Source: JARRKC01 sp963723965 (GTDB taxonomy: Bacteria > Acidobacteriota > UBA6911 > RPQK01 > JAPXNP01). From it: a DNA stretch of 64,000 nucleotides. Below are positions 27,214 through 37,214 of the stretch, piece after piece. Below the pieces are notes generated by a model. The model was not told the origin of the DNA, did not search any database, and saw nothing but the letters and a program-made list of their open reading frames with translations. The number at the start of each line of letters is the position of its first letter. Positions within the stretch are counted from its first letter, which is position 1. The DNA is taken from assembly GCA_963723965.1 (NCBI GenBank), contig CAVRSV010000012.1:682001-746000 (forward strand), read 5' to 3'. The translations under genes were made by a program, and so were the position numbers.

Positions 27214-28041
27214 CTAGATTTCGACGACCGGGCCCGCATTCAGGCTGATCACTTCTACCGGATTGGCCCGCTCGGTCACATAGATTCGGCAGTCCGGTGC
27301 ATTCGCCTCGATAATGTAGTAACCCCTGCGGGAGGTCTCGAGTGAATTGAGAAACCGCTGTTTCGCCTCACTCGACCAGTAGTGCATGGGAATCACCCTC
27401 TTCGGTCTCAAGAAGTCCACATAAGAGACCGCCTGCGGTGTGATCTCACGCTTCCAGTCGATGGGCACGAGCAGGAGATCGACCTGCTCCGGCAGCGCAT
27501 TCTTCAAACGCTTCTGCACCTCCGGACGATCGAGGGCCAACATGTCGCCCTGCGAATCACCGGCGTAGAAGATGCGAAATCCCTTGTAGCTGATCAGATA
27601 TCCATAGTTGTCGTCGGGAACGTCTTCCGTCACCGGGATTGCCCGAATTTCGACGTCGCCGCGCTTGAAATCACTCCCGGAGACTACTTCCGCGCCCGGA
27701 AACTCCCAGTTTTCGCGGGCCATGTCGGGATGCGCGTAAACGACGATATTCGGTGCAAGGGTTCCGAAATCTCGCGCCGGAGCAACATGACCATAGGTTC
27801 GCGATTCCCCGTCGTCCATCAGAATCGTGACGCCATCGTCGAAGCTGAGGATGAATGCGGCATGGCCAAGATAGTGAACGCCGACCACCGGACCGAGCAA
27901 TGAGGCTACGGGGTGGGTCCCGGCAGTCGCGGTCTTCTCCAGGCTATCGGCGCGGTAGGTCGGCACACTCTCCTCGACACAGCCGACATACAGCAAAGTC
28001 AGTGCCAGCAGCAGAGGTCCGAAGCCCCAAGAATTCCTCAT
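27214..28041 (-). CDS. UlaG-like MBL-fold metallohydrolase, lipoprotein
   Basis: The ATG at 28041 gives a lipoprotein signal (LLLALTLLYVGC) and a 275-residue protein. VGVHYLGHAAFILSFDDGVT is the UlaG-type start of the MBL fold. The canonical HxHxDH is not visible; the corresponding strand reads VVYAHPDMARE. Later metal-ligand positions are present in FRIFYAGDSQGD, and VIPMHYWSS. The altered first motif means metal content and activity are uncertain. It stands between the CSLREP gene and the OB-like lipoprotein gene. Confidence 0.75.
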   Translation of the reverse strand: MRNSWGFGPLLLALTLLYVGCVEESVPTYRADSLEKTATAGTHPVASLLGPVVGVHYLGHAAFILSFDDGVTILMDDGESRTYGHVAPARDFGTLAPNIVVYAHPDMARENWEFPGAEVVSGSDFKRGDVEIRAIPVTEDVPDDNYGYLISYKGFRIFYAGDSQGDMLALDRPEVQKRLKNALPEQVDLLLVPIDWKREITPQAVSYVDFLRPKRVIPMHYWSSEAKQRFLNSLETSRRGYYIIEANAPDCRIYVTERANPVEVISLNAGPVVEI

Positions 28042-28299
28042 TCCTGTCTCCTTCCGCCATCCACTCCGGGAGCCGGGGCAACCGGCGCGGGATGGGCGAG
28101 TCACCCTGGAAACACCGATATGCGCGCCTCCTTCGTTCGGTTGAAGAGCAAGCGGCACATCCTGACAAGACAAGCCCGAAAGCTCGTCCACTTACCCGGA
28201 ATTGACTAGACAGTCCCTTCGATGACCAGTCGGCTTACTCGCATGTGAATTTTACCAGAGTACAAGAAACGAATTGCGAGACCTGATCCGAAGATGGCA

Positions 28300-29169
28300 T
28301 CACCGGGACGAAGGAGGGAGTGGGCTCTTATGGGTACGGGCTGCAGTCGGGCTGGTCCCGGCCCGTCCGGTGAGAGGATCCGGATGCCCCGCTTCGACGA
28401 CGCTGCACTGCGCCTCCTCCAACAGGAAGGGCATGTAGTAGCCGCCATTGAAAGTCTTGTCCGTGGAGATCCGTCCTCGGGCCAGAACAACGGAACCCAA
28501 CGGAACGTCCGCGCTCGTCGTGGCGACCAATTCACCGCCCCGATCGTCCAGGAGGTGGATCCAGTTTCTCCCCATGATGTTCCGGTTCACCCGAGCAACC
28601 AGACCGACGACACTCACCCGTTTTCCGGAAAAGACCGCCGTCCTTGCTTCAATGTCGTGAATGGTCTCGGTGTCCGGCAGGATGGGGAGAGATCCTTTCT
28701 TCGGAGCCGGCAGAGTCCGCTGGTTGCTTCGCGAGCTCCGGGGAACCGCAGGATGGCCGGAAGGCAGGCCCTTGACAGTGCTGACGGCGACGGGCGTGCG
28801 TTCCTTAACTCGAATGCGATCAACGAAGCGGATCTCAGGAAACCGCCTGGAGAGCGACGGGCTTTGGAAGTCGCGCATGAGCAACCCCTTCTGGTACTCG
28901 ACAATGTCGCCGACAGCAACACCGGAAATCGTGGCAGCCAGCCAGAAGGAGCGATGATCCGCATTCACGCAGAGGTACCGGTAATCTCCGACATCAATCA
29001 CCTCGGTGACCGAGCCTTCGAGCCAACCCGGACTCGAACCCCCCTCGGACCCGCTGGGCGGCGGAGCAATCGTCACCTGCTTCGCCGGAACGGAAACGGA
29101 AGAGGAGCAGCCCGCCAGGAGCGCCGCCGCCAGCGCAACACACGCCAGTTCCACACACTGTCTCTTCAT
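28300..29169 (-). CDS. lipoprotein with OB-fold-like region, function unknown
   Basis: The ATG at 29169 gives MKRQCVELACVALAAALLAG followed by Cys, a clear lipobox (LLAGC), and 289 residues. Two similar beta-rich segments are seen: GSVTEVIDVGDYRYLCVNAD near the N terminus and KRVSVVGLVARVNRNIMGRN with WIHLLDDRGGELVATT later, the pattern of OB-like bacterial envelope proteins. The gene starts 30 bases after the giant cytochrome ends and is probably the last gene of that operon. Confidence 0.68.
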   Translation of the reverse strand: MKRQCVELACVALAAALLAGCSSSVSVPAKQVTIAPPPSGSEGGSSPGWLEGSVTEVIDVGDYRYLCVNADHRSFWLAATISGVAVGDIVEYQKGLLMRDFQSPSLSRRFPEIRFVDRIRVKERTPVAVSTVKGLPSGHPAVPRSSRSNQRTLPAPKKGSLPILPDTETIHDIEARTAVFSGKRVSVVGLVARVNRNIMGRNWIHLLDDRGGELVATTSADVPLGSVVLARGRISTDKTFNGGYYMPFLLEEAQCSVVEAGHPDPLTGRAGTSPTAARTHKSPLPPSSR

Positions 29170-29198
29170 CTCATTTTTCCTTCCCGCCTGGCCCCGCT

Positions 29199-32151
29199 TC
29201 AATCCCCCCTGCCGTTGGGATGGCAGCTGTAGCAGGCTTGACTCTCGTAGACATAGCCTCCGACTTCTCTGTGATGGCGATCCGTGCTGGCCCGGTCGTG
29301 TTCATGGCAGTCGATGCAGCTGAACTGCAGATAGTTTGACGAGAGATGGCAGTCGGAACAGGCCAGCCCCCGGTGAGCCCCGCTGTTGATGGGAAAGCTC
29401 GAGTGATCGAACTGGGCCCCTTCCCAGGTCGTCGCCTGGGTCCCGTGGCAGGTCGCACAGTCCGTGGGGAAACCGGCCGCGGCGTGATTCGGGTCGGTCG
29501 TCTGATCGTACTCCCGGCGATGACAGCTGACACAGTCCGAGGCCAGGCCCTGGTAGACGCCGTTCGTATGGCAGTCGGCACAGGCCGCCGTCTGGTGGCG
29601 GCCCTGGAGCGGGAAGCTCGAGTGATCGAACTCGGCTCCTTCCCAGGTCGTCGCCTGGGTCCCGTGGCAGGTCGTACAGTCCGTGGGGAAACCGGCCGCG
29701 GCGTGATTCGGGTCGGTCGTCTGATCGTACTCCCGGCGATGACAGCTGACACAGTCCGAGGCCAGGCCCTGGTAGACGCCGTTCGTATGGCAGTCGGCAC
29801 AGGCCGCCGTCTGGTGGCGGCCCTGGAGGGGGAAGCTCGAGTGATCGAACTCGGCTCCTTCCCAGGTCGTCGCCTGGGTCCCGTGGCAGGTCGCACAGTC
29901 CGTGGGGAAACCGGCCGCGGCGTGATTCGGGTCGGTCGTCTGATCGTACTCCCGGCGATGGCAGCTGACACAGTCCGAGGCCAGGCCCTGGTACACGCCG
30001 TTCGTGTGGCAGTCGGCACAGGCCGCCGTCTGATGGCGGCCCTGGAGGGGGAAGCTCGAGTGATCGAACTCGGCTCCCTCCCAGGTCGTCGCCTGGGTCC
30101 CGTGGCAGGTCGCACAGTCCGTCGGGAAACCGGCCGTCGGCGTGATTCGGGTCGGTCGTCTGATCGTACTCCCGGCGATGGCAGCTGACACAGTCCGAGG
30201 CCAGGCCCTGGTACACGCCGTTCGTATGGCAGTCGGCACAGGCGGCCGTCTGATGGCGGCCCTGGAGGGGGAAGCTCGAGTGATCGAACTCGGCTCCCTC
30301 CCAGGTCGTCGCCTGATCCCCGTGGCAGGTCACGCAGTCCGTCGGGAACCCGGCTTCCACGTGATTCGGATCCGTGGCTGCGTCGAAGTCTTTGCGATGG
30401 CAGCTGACGCAGTCCGAGGCCAGGCCCTGGTAGACGCCGTTCGTGTGGCAGTCGGCACAGGCGGCCGTCTGGTGGCGGCCCTGGAGGGGGAAGCTCGAGT
30501 GATCGAACTCGGCTCCCTCCCAGGTCGTCGCCTGATCCCCGTGGCAGGTCACGCAGTCCGTCGGGAACCCGGCTTCCACGTGGTTCGGATCCGTGGCGGC
30601 GTCGAAGTCTTTGCGATGGCAGCTGACGCAGTCCGAGGCCAGGCCCTGGTAGACGCCGTTCGTGTGGCAGTCGGCACAGGCCGCGGTCTGGTGGCGGCCC
30701 TGGAGGGGGAAGCTCGAGTGATCGAACTCGGCTCCCTCCCAGGTCGTCGCCTGATCCCCGTGGCAGGTCACGCAGTCCGTCGGGAACCCCGCTTCCACGT
30801 GATTCGGATCCGTGGCGGCGTCGAAGTCTTTGCGATGGCAGCTGACACAGTCCGAGGCCAGGCCCTGGTAGACGCCGTTCGTGTGGCAGTCGGCACAGGC
30901 CGCGGTCTGATGGCGGCCCTGGAGCGGGAAGCTCGAATGATCGAACTCGGCTCCCTCCCACGTCGTCGCCTGATCCCCGTGGCAGGTCACGCAGTCCGTC
31001 GGGAACCCCGCTTCCACGTGATTCGGATCCGTGGCGGCGTCGAAGTCTTTGCGATGGCAGCTGACGCAGTCCGAGGCCAGGCCCTGGTAGACGCCGTTCG
31101 TGTGGCAGTCGGCACAGGCCGCGGTCTGATGGCGGCCCTGGAGCGGGAAGCTCGAATGATCGAACTCGGCTCCCTCCCAGGTCGTCGCCTGATCCCCGTG
31201 GCAGGTCACGCAGTCCGTCGGGAACCCCGCTTCCACGTGATTCGGATCCGTGGCGGCGTCGAAGTCTTTGCGATGGCAGCTGACACAGTCCGAGGCCAGG
31301 CCCTGGTAGACGCCGTTCGTGTGGCAGTCGGCACAGGCCGCCGTCTGATGGCGGCCCTGGAGCGGGAAGCTCGAGTGATCGAACTCGGCTCCCTCCCAGG
31401 TCGTCGCCTGATCCCCGTGGCAGGTCACGCAGTCCGTTGGGAACCCGGCTTCCACGTGATTCGGATCCGTGGCTGCGTCGAAGTCTTTGCGATGGCAGCT
31501 GACACAGTCCGAGGCCAGGCCCTGGTAGACGCCGTTCGTGTGGCAGTCGGCACAGGCGGCGGTCTGATGGCGGCCCTGGAGGGGGAAGCTCGAGTGATCG
31601 AACTCGGCTCCCTCCCACGTCGTCGCCTGATCCCCGTGGCAGGTCACGCAGTCCGTCGGGAAACCCGCTTCCACGTGATTCGGATCCGTGGCGGCGTCGA
31701 AGTCTTTGCGGTGGCAGCTGACGCAATCGGTCGACTGGCCTTGGAAACCGGCGGCGTGACAATCCGTACACTCGATCAGCCGATGGGTTCCCTCCAGCCG
31801 GAAGCCGGTTACCGTTTCATGATTCCAGCGATCCGGAGAAACCGGTTTCCAGCCGGTCGCGTCGTGGCAATCCCCACAAACGATACCCAGCGCCAGTGAA
31901 TATCGATCATCCTGTCGACGATCCCAGTGGCAGCTCTCGCAATTCGTCGGCGTACCCTCGAGTTGCCCGTTGATGTGGCACTCCTGACAGGCGACGGTAC
32001 GGTGCCTGCCGGTCAAGGGGAAGCTGGTTTGGTCATGCTCCTGAACGTTGCGGCGGGCGCCTTCCTGGCCCGACCTGAGGGGGGACGGCGCCGCCGCCAG
32101 GCCGACGAGACTCCCCAGGGCCACGAGAGCGATCATCCAACCTCTAAGCAC
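29199..32151 (-). CDS. giant multiheme c-type cytochrome (about 39 CxxCH), interrupted by a one-base frameshift
   Basis: The frame-corrected product is about 984 residues. After a Sec signal (MLRGWMIALVALGSLVGLAA) come four CxxCH in a unique N-terminal part, then tandem 73-residue units each with CVSCH, CV/ATCH and CADCH. The C-terminal tail carries CSDCH, CIDCH and CYSCH, about 39 motifs in all. Each unit also holds three further histidines, in DPNH, FDHSSFPL and GRHQT, enough for bis-His ligation of its three hemes. An extra base near 30137 (plus strand) splits the gene into two frames. It overlaps the flavoprotein gene by 8 bases. It likely carries electrons outside the inner membrane. Confidence 0.9.
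29400..31735. repeat. in-gene tandem repeat, 219-bp unit, ten copies plus a partial one
   Basis: The phrase GGCCAGGCCC recurs at 29541, 29760, 29979, 30199, 30418, 30637, 30856, 31075, 31294 and 31513: spacing 219 bases, with one 220 where the frameshift base lies. Two subtypes exist. The four units nearest the gene's 3' end encode HRREYDQTTDPNHAAAGF, the other seven encode HRKDFDAATDPNHVEAGF. Near-identity of copies implies recent amplification or gene conversion. Confidence 0.93.
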
Positions 32152-33607
32152 GCACTTCCTCCCAGCCGGTGTTGGTCATCGGGACTTCTTTGGTGACCAT
32201 GGAGACGCCGACCTTCTCCAGGAAGTCTCTGGGTGAAGACCCACCCAGGAATGCAAAGACGTAGTCGTTCCCGAGCGTGCGGCACTCCGCGCTCGCGCAT
32301 TCGACCCGTACCTCTCCGGGGAGAATCTCGCACACCTGGCTTCCCAGAAGAAGTCGAACCTGACCGGCGGCGACTGCTGTTTCGAGGGCCTCCCGGTTCT
32401 TCTCACGGATCCGCGAAAACTCGGTCCGCCGATACGAGAGTGTCACTTCGTTGGTCGTCTCCTTTCCGAGGGAAACGGCAGCTTCGACGGCGGAATCCCC
32501 TCCCCCCACCACGAGGATGCGCGCCGAGCGATACTGGGCGGCATCGCTCAAGGTGTAGAGAACTTTGGACAGGTCATGGCCGGGAACGGAGAGTTGATTC
32601 GGCGTTCCCCGCTTCCCGATGGCAAGGATGACTTTCAGGCTCCTGTATTCGCCCTTCGGAGTGCGGGTCACGAATGTACCGTCGGGTTGGCGCTCGACAT
32701 CTTCAACTCGTTCGAATTCGTGCACGATGAGCCCGGATGTCTCGATGATGGTCTGCCAGACACTGAGCAGTGCCTCCTTGGGCGCATCGGAGATCCACAG
32801 AGAACCGTACAAGGGAATCTTGATCGGCTCCGCCATGACCACCTTGCGGTTGGGATAACGGCGAATCGTGTTGGCCAGATTGCCCTGCTCCAGGATCACG
32901 AATTGGAGTCCGGCGGCTTTGGCGGCCAGTCCGGCTGACAACCCGGCGGGGCCTGAGCCGACGATCACGAGGTCGAGAACTCCCTCACTGCGCTCGTGGC
33001 TCTCGAGGATCCGGTCCACAACCAGCTGCCCCTCCGAGATGGCGTTCTTGATCAGTCCCAGACCACCCAGTTCACCCACGGCGTACAGCCCGGGCTGATC
33101 GGTCTGAAAATCGTCGTCGATCTGCGGGACTTCGACCCTCCGTCCCCCGCCGCTCCCCCCCAGCTGGCAAGCGCCTGTCGGGCAGACCTCGGCACAGGTC
33201 CCGGCACTCGTGCAGGCATTCACATTCACGACCGCGGACTTTCCGGCGACGATCTCGAGGACTCCTTCGTTGCAGGCGTTGACACAGGCGCTGCAGCCGA
33301 TGCAGACGTCCTGATCGATGATCGGGACGATTCGTCCGGCAGCATTCCCATTGGCCTCGCGGGCCTTCTTGAGTGTCCAGAGCGCCATGGGAACGCCGCA
33401 CCGGTCGCAGAAGGCCGAATCGACCGCCACCGGGCTCTTGCATTGCGGACAGGGCCGCGTCGCTTTGGAGGGCGCCGGCTTCGGGGAGGCCCCTTCGGCC
33501 CGCCGATTCATGGAGGACAAATGGAAATGTACCGGCACCGTGGCCAAAAGTGCGAGCACGAGGAAGATTCCGAACCACAGGAGATATTCCATTTCGACTT
33601 CTTTCAC
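32144..33607 (-). CDS. membrane-anchored 4Fe-4S/FAD oxidoreductase (thioredoxin-reductase-like)
   Basis: The 487-residue protein has one N-terminal membrane helix (LLWFGIFLVLALLATVPVHF). A zinc-ribbon-like CPQCKSPVAVDSAFCDRCG follows at about residues 53-71, then a 4Fe-4S motif CIGCSACVNACNEG. The second motif CTSAGTCAEVCP lacks one of the usual cysteines. A flavoprotein module follows, with the FAD site IVGSGPAGLSAGLAAKAAGL and NAD(P) site VVGGGDSAVEAAVSL; the redox CxxC of thioredoxin reductase is absent, as in YpdA-like enzymes. The ATG overlaps the stop of the barrel gene (ATGA). It could pass electrons from NAD(P)H to cytochromes (inference). Confidence 0.85.
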   Translation of the reverse strand: MKEVEMEYLLWFGIFLVLALLATVPVHFHLSSMNRRAEGASPKPAPSKATRPCPQCKSPVAVDSAFCDRCGVPMALWTLKKAREANGNAAGRIVPIIDQDVCIGCSACVNACNEGVLEIVAGKSAVVNVNACTSAGTCAEVCPTGACQLGGSGGGRRVEVPQIDDDFQTDQPGLYAVGELGGLGLIKNAISEGQLVVDRILESHERSEGVLDLVIVGSGPAGLSAGLAAKAAGLQFVILEQGNLANTIRRYPNRKVVMAEPIKIPLYGSLWISDAPKEALLSVWQTIIETSGLIVHEFERVEDVERQPDGTFVTRTPKGEYRSLKVILAIGKRGTPNQLSVPGHDLSKVLYTLSDAAQYRSARILVVGGGDSAVEAAVSLGKETTNEVTLSYRRTEFSRIREKNREALETAVAAGQVRLLLGSQVCEILPGEVRVECASAECRTLGNDYVFAFLGGSSPRDFLEKVGVSMVTKEVPMTNTGWEEVRA

Positions 33608-35337
33608 ATCCTGAACATGAACCGGACGAAGAACAGGTCCTCACTGCGCAGCTGCCCGAAAGTGTGTTCCTCCTGAAAGGACACGGCCAGCGCTCGGCCG
33701 AGGGCGAGGAACAGCTCGTTGAAGAGCGTATGTCGAGACGCGAGGTGGACGATTTCCGGAATGCCCCCAACGCTGTTGAAACGCAGCCCGTTGAAGGACG
33801 TGGAGTAGCTGGTGTTCCAGGAATGCCGGCCCAGCGTCTTGCTGACGGAGACGAAGAGGGAGTTGGATTCCGATGTGTCGCCCCGGTTCAGATTGTAGTT
33901 CGCGTAGAGAGAGATCCCGGTCTCGGCGAATTGGCCGGTGGAGATCCCCATCTGTGTCGTGTGGTTCCGGATCGCCTGATCCCTGCGCTCGCTGACCCGT
34001 TCTCCGACGTAGACCCGCCAGCCATTCCGGAGCCGGTAACGCAGGCGCGCCCCGTATTGCATGTTGTAGTAGAAGCGTTCCAGCTCGCTGAAGCTCGCCA
34101 GCGGATCCGCCCCGTTTTCGAGCAGGAACCGATGGAAGTCGAGGCCTTTTCCGGAGCTGAAGTTCGCAATGACGTCGAAATCCTGCAGGAAATCGACGCG
34201 GGTGTTGAGGAAGAGTCGAGAGAGTCGATCGGCGGAACGTACGTGGCGGCCGAGTTCGAACTCCGCGTTCCCGTAAACGACGGCTCGTTCTCCGATGGGT
34301 GACAGACCATTGAGATACACGAATCGCCGTTCGCTCTTTCCCGAGTAGAGCAGTTCGTTGTAGCTCACCGAGAAGCTCTGCGCCCGACGACCAAAATAGC
34401 GGGCGAAGACTCCGTATTTAAGGAAGCCGGTCTCCAGACCCGTGCCATAGAGATCGGGCTTGAGGCCGGCATAGCCTCCGACAAGAACGTTCGACTTCGG
34501 GCGGTAGCCGCCTAGAGCTCCGAGCAGTTCCCCGATTCCGGCCGTGTCGTAGAGGTTCATCTGGCCCATCGCCAGAGAGAAAGGCTGTCTGGCGTCGTCG
34601 TAGACGAGCCGGGCATCGTAAATGCTCAGGATGTGACGCGAGGATTCCCCCAGAGTCAGCCGGTCCCTGAGGTCAAACTGGAGATTCCAGCCGGCCCCGG
34701 GCTCCCCAATCACCATGCGGGCGCGGTTGCTGAGCTGATTCACCATTCCCGCCTGGTTCCGGATGCCGTACCAGTCGGAGGAAAGCCTCCCGCGAACCTT
34801 CAAAGGAGGCTTCGGCTTCTCGGGGATCATGAACGGCGGCAGTCCGATCGGGTGTTCGACGGGCTCCAGCTTGCGCTCCCCTCCGGCGGGACTCTTCTCC
34901 GCCACGACTTCGGCGTGCTCGCTGATCTCGGCAAGTTCGAGCACGACCTCGACGCGACTCGTCTCGCCGGCTGAGATCTCCAGCGGCTCGCGGCGATACT
35001 CCTTGAATCCGGGCGAATTCACCGCCAGTCTGTAGGAACCGGCCGCCGCGACCGTGAAGGAGAAGGTCCCCAGGTCTCCGGTTACCGTCTTCCAGCCTTC
35101 AGTTCCGCCGACCGGCTGCAATCGTACATCGGCCCCGGGGATGAGGGCCCCGGAGCCATCTTTGACGACTCCTTTCAGCAATGCCGTTCCGTCGTCCGGC
35201 GTCAGCGGCGCAGCGATTCCGGCCCAGGTCAACAGACTGAGCACAGCCCCGGCGATCCGGAGCCTGTGCCGGCCCGGCCGGGCTCCCTTCCGTCTCGGCA
35301 TCGGTCGTGTCGACTTCACCAATCGCTGATCCTCCAT
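33604..35337 (-). CDS. outer-membrane beta-barrel protein with N-terminal carboxypeptidase-regulatory domain
   Basis: A 577-residue product. The signal region RIAGAVLSLLTWAGIAA is followed by a carboxypeptidase-regulatory Ig-like domain (LLKGVVKDGSGALIPGADVR, then VTGDLGTFSFTVAAAGSYRL). The rest is a series of about 20 alternating amphipathic strands ending in FFVRFMFRM, a barrel-type terminal strand with aromatic penultimate positions. The porin-like part of porin-cytochrome conduits is of this kind. It lies between the 24-heme cytochrome (22-base overlap) and the flavoprotein, so it may form the pore that houses a cytochrome (inference). Confidence 0.75.
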   Translation of the reverse strand: MEDQRLVKSTRPMPRRKGARPGRHRLRIAGAVLSLLTWAGIAAPLTPDDGTALLKGVVKDGSGALIPGADVRLQPVGGTEGWKTVTGDLGTFSFTVAAAGSYRLAVNSPGFKEYRREPLEISAGETSRVEVVLELAEISEHAEVVAEKSPAGGERKLEPVEHPIGLPPFMIPEKPKPPLKVRGRLSSDWYGIRNQAGMVNQLSNRARMVIGEPGAGWNLQFDLRDRLTLGESSRHILSIYDARLVYDDARQPFSLAMGQMNLYDTAGIGELLGALGGYRPKSNVLVGGYAGLKPDLYGTGLETGFLKYGVFARYFGRRAQSFSVSYNELLYSGKSERRFVYLNGLSPIGERAVVYGNAEFELGRHVRSADRLSRLFLNTRVDFLQDFDVIANFSSGKGLDFHRFLLENGADPLASFSELERFYYNMQYGARLRYRLRNGWRVYVGERVSERRDQAIRNHTTQMGISTGQFAETGISLYANYNLNRGDTSESNSLFVSVSKTLGRHSWNTSYSTSFNGLRFNSVGGIPEIVHLASRHTLFNELFLALGRALAVSFQEEHTFGQLRSEDLFFVRFMFRM

Positions 35338-37214
35338 GAGTCGAACGTGTGACAGCGCTCGCAGGCTGCATAGCTGGCCCGATGAGGCGATGCGTGGCAA
35401 TCCAGGCACGCCGTATCGGGAGAATCGGCCTTGTTGGGGACCCGGGTCCGGGAAACGAACTCCAGCACCGTCTTCTGCTGCCACGGGACTCGCTCGTGGC
35501 AGCGCTCACAGGGAAGTTGAGCGTGCCGTCCCAGAAGGGGAAAGGCCGTCTTGAAGTGATTGAAGAACTGGACGGTGAATCCCTTCGTGCTGTGACACCG
35601 CGCGCAGTCCGCGGGCTGCCGGTACTGATGGGGGTCTGCGTGACAGCCGGAGCATTGAAGGGAGAGGGGGTGATAGCGCCGAGCCCTTCTTCCCACGCCG
35701 GCCGGCCCGACCTCCGCCGCGGGGTGGCATTGGACACAGGCGACACCCGCGTGCAGTCCCGTCAGCGGGAAACCACTCTTCTGATGATCGAACCGGGTGA
35801 CGGGAAGAAAGCGATCCATGTTGTGACAGCGCTCGCAATTGCCCGCCAACTGGCCCGCATGCGGGTCCTGATGACAACCTTTGCAGGCATGGTTCAGTGG
35901 TGCAAAGCGGATCGCGACTCCGGCGCCCCCCGGGAACCGTCCCTGTTCCTGATGGTGACATTCTGCGCACGGAGTCTGGAGATGGGCCCCTTCGAGAGGG
36001 AAGTCGGACCCCGAATCGTGGGAGAAGCTCAGCGTCGATTCACCAAATCCGAACGTGGAGTGACAGGCTTGGCACTGGTCCCCAAGTTGTCCCAGGTGAA
36101 CGTCCCGATGGCAGCTGTCACAGGCCAGGCTCAAAGGCCGGTAACGGATGAACCGGACGGCCTGTCCGTCGCTTACCGCCTCCTCTGTCCGGTGACACCG
36201 GGCACATTCGACGTCCAGGTGTTTTCCGGTGAGATGAAGACGCGCCTGCTGATGATTGAACGTCGTCTTCTCAAAGCCCTCCTCGACATGACAGGCGGAA
36301 CAGTCCTGGCTGAACTGCCCCCGGTGGGGGTCTTGTACGTGGCAGTTCCTGCATTCGCCGAAAGCGATTGCCTTGAATCGATTCTCCGGGTGACAGCTCC
36401 GGCACGGCACCCCGGCATGCTTCCCGCGGAGCGGAAAAGAGGAGTCCTCGCCGTGAAATCGGAGACGGGCCTGTCGGACTCGCCAGTTCGAGACACTGTG
36501 ACACTGCGCGCAGTCGGAACCCAGGGACGGCTGGTGCGCGTCGCTGTGACAGTCGGTACAGCTCGAAAAGGCGACGCCCTTCCACTGACCGCCCCGATGA
36601 CACTTCGAACACTCGAGATCGCGGTGCGCACCGCGCAGGTGGAAGGCCGCCTGCTCGTGGTCGAACCGGACCTCGGTGAACTTCCGCTCCACGCCGTGAC
36701 AACGCCCGCAGTCGCCTCCCAGGCTCCCCTTGTGAACATCTTCATGACAGGTGACGCAGGTGCGGTCTTTCAGGAGAAATGACCGGCCGGAGACACGCTT
36801 CACCGACCGCTCCGGGGAATGGCAGGATTCGCAGCGCCCGACTCGTGCGTGATAGCCGGTCAGGGGGTAACCGGTTTCACTGTGATCGAAGTGCGCCGGA
36901 TCCCATGGGAGCAGGGAGGCCTCTTCCCCGCGGTGTTCGGGATGACAGGTCGCACACTGCTCGCCGCGGGTTCGATGGAGCCCTCGCCGATCGTGGATGC
37001 GGGCGGCGATTTGGCGGTGGCAGGCCAGGCACTTGCCGTCGTCGACACCCTGGCCCGGGGTGTGACAGCGATCGCAGCCGTCCAAGCCTTCCACATTCTG
37101 GTGGGCCCGACTCAGCGCGCCGGGAGAAACCAGCGACTCGAGTCCCTGCGCGGCGCCGGATCCGGAGAATACCATCAGTGAAAGCCCCAGCACGAGCGCT
37201 CCTTTCTTCACCAA
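35316..37214 (-). CDS. multiheme c-type cytochrome (24 CxxCH)
   Basis: The 632-residue protein has a Sec signal (MVKKGALVLGLSLMVFSGSG) and 24 CxxCH motifs spread over its length, from CDRCH near residue 47 to a final CERCH. Units of about 70 residues share motifs with the giant cytochrome: FDHxxxxFPLxGxH preceding a CxxCH, e.g. FDHQKSGFPLTGLHAGVACV. The repeats are diverged rather than near identical. It overlaps the cytochrome b gene (7 bases) and the barrel gene (22 bases). It is probably a periplasmic or outer-membrane electron carrier. Confidence 0.93.
   Translation of the reverse strand: MVKKGALVLGLSLMVFSGSGAAQGLESLVSPGALSRAHQNVEGLDGCDRCHTPGQGVDDGKCLACHRQIAARIHDRRGLHRTRGEQCATCHPEHRGEEASLLPWDPAHFDHSETGYPLTGYHARVGRCESCHSPERSVKRVSGRSFLLKDRTCVTCHEDVHKGSLGGDCGRCHGVERKFTEVRFDHEQAAFHLRGAHRDLECSKCHRGGQWKGVAFSSCTDCHSDAHQPSLGSDCAQCHSVSNWRVRQARLRFHGEDSSFPLRGKHAGVPCRSCHPENRFKAIAFGECRNCHVQDPHRGQFSQDCSACHVEEGFEKTTFNHQQARLHLTGKHLDVECARCHRTEEAVSDGQAVRFIRYRPLSLACDSCHRDVHLGQLGDQCQACHSTFGFGESTLSFSHDSGSDFPLEGAHLQTPCAECHHQEQGRFPGGAGVAIRFAPLNHACKGCHQDPHAGQLAGNCERCHNMDRFLPVTRFDHQKSGFPLTGLHAGVACVQCHPAAEVGPAGVGRRARRYHPLSLQCSGCHADPHQYRQPADCARCHSTKGFTVQFFNHFKTAFPLLGRHAQLPCERCHERVPWQQKTVLEFVSRTRVPNKADSPDTACLDCHASPHRASYAACERCHTFDSWRISDW

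Noticed and set aside
29400..31735. CRISPR-like regular repeats
   Set aside because: Units are 219 bp, contiguous, in frame and without unique spacers; no cas genes are visible.
30142..31899. 585-residue plus-strand open frame across the cytochrome repeats
   Set aside because: It is the shadow of the 219-bp repeats (219 is divisible by three, so any stop-free frame stays open). The minus strand has CxxCH motifs and a signal peptide.
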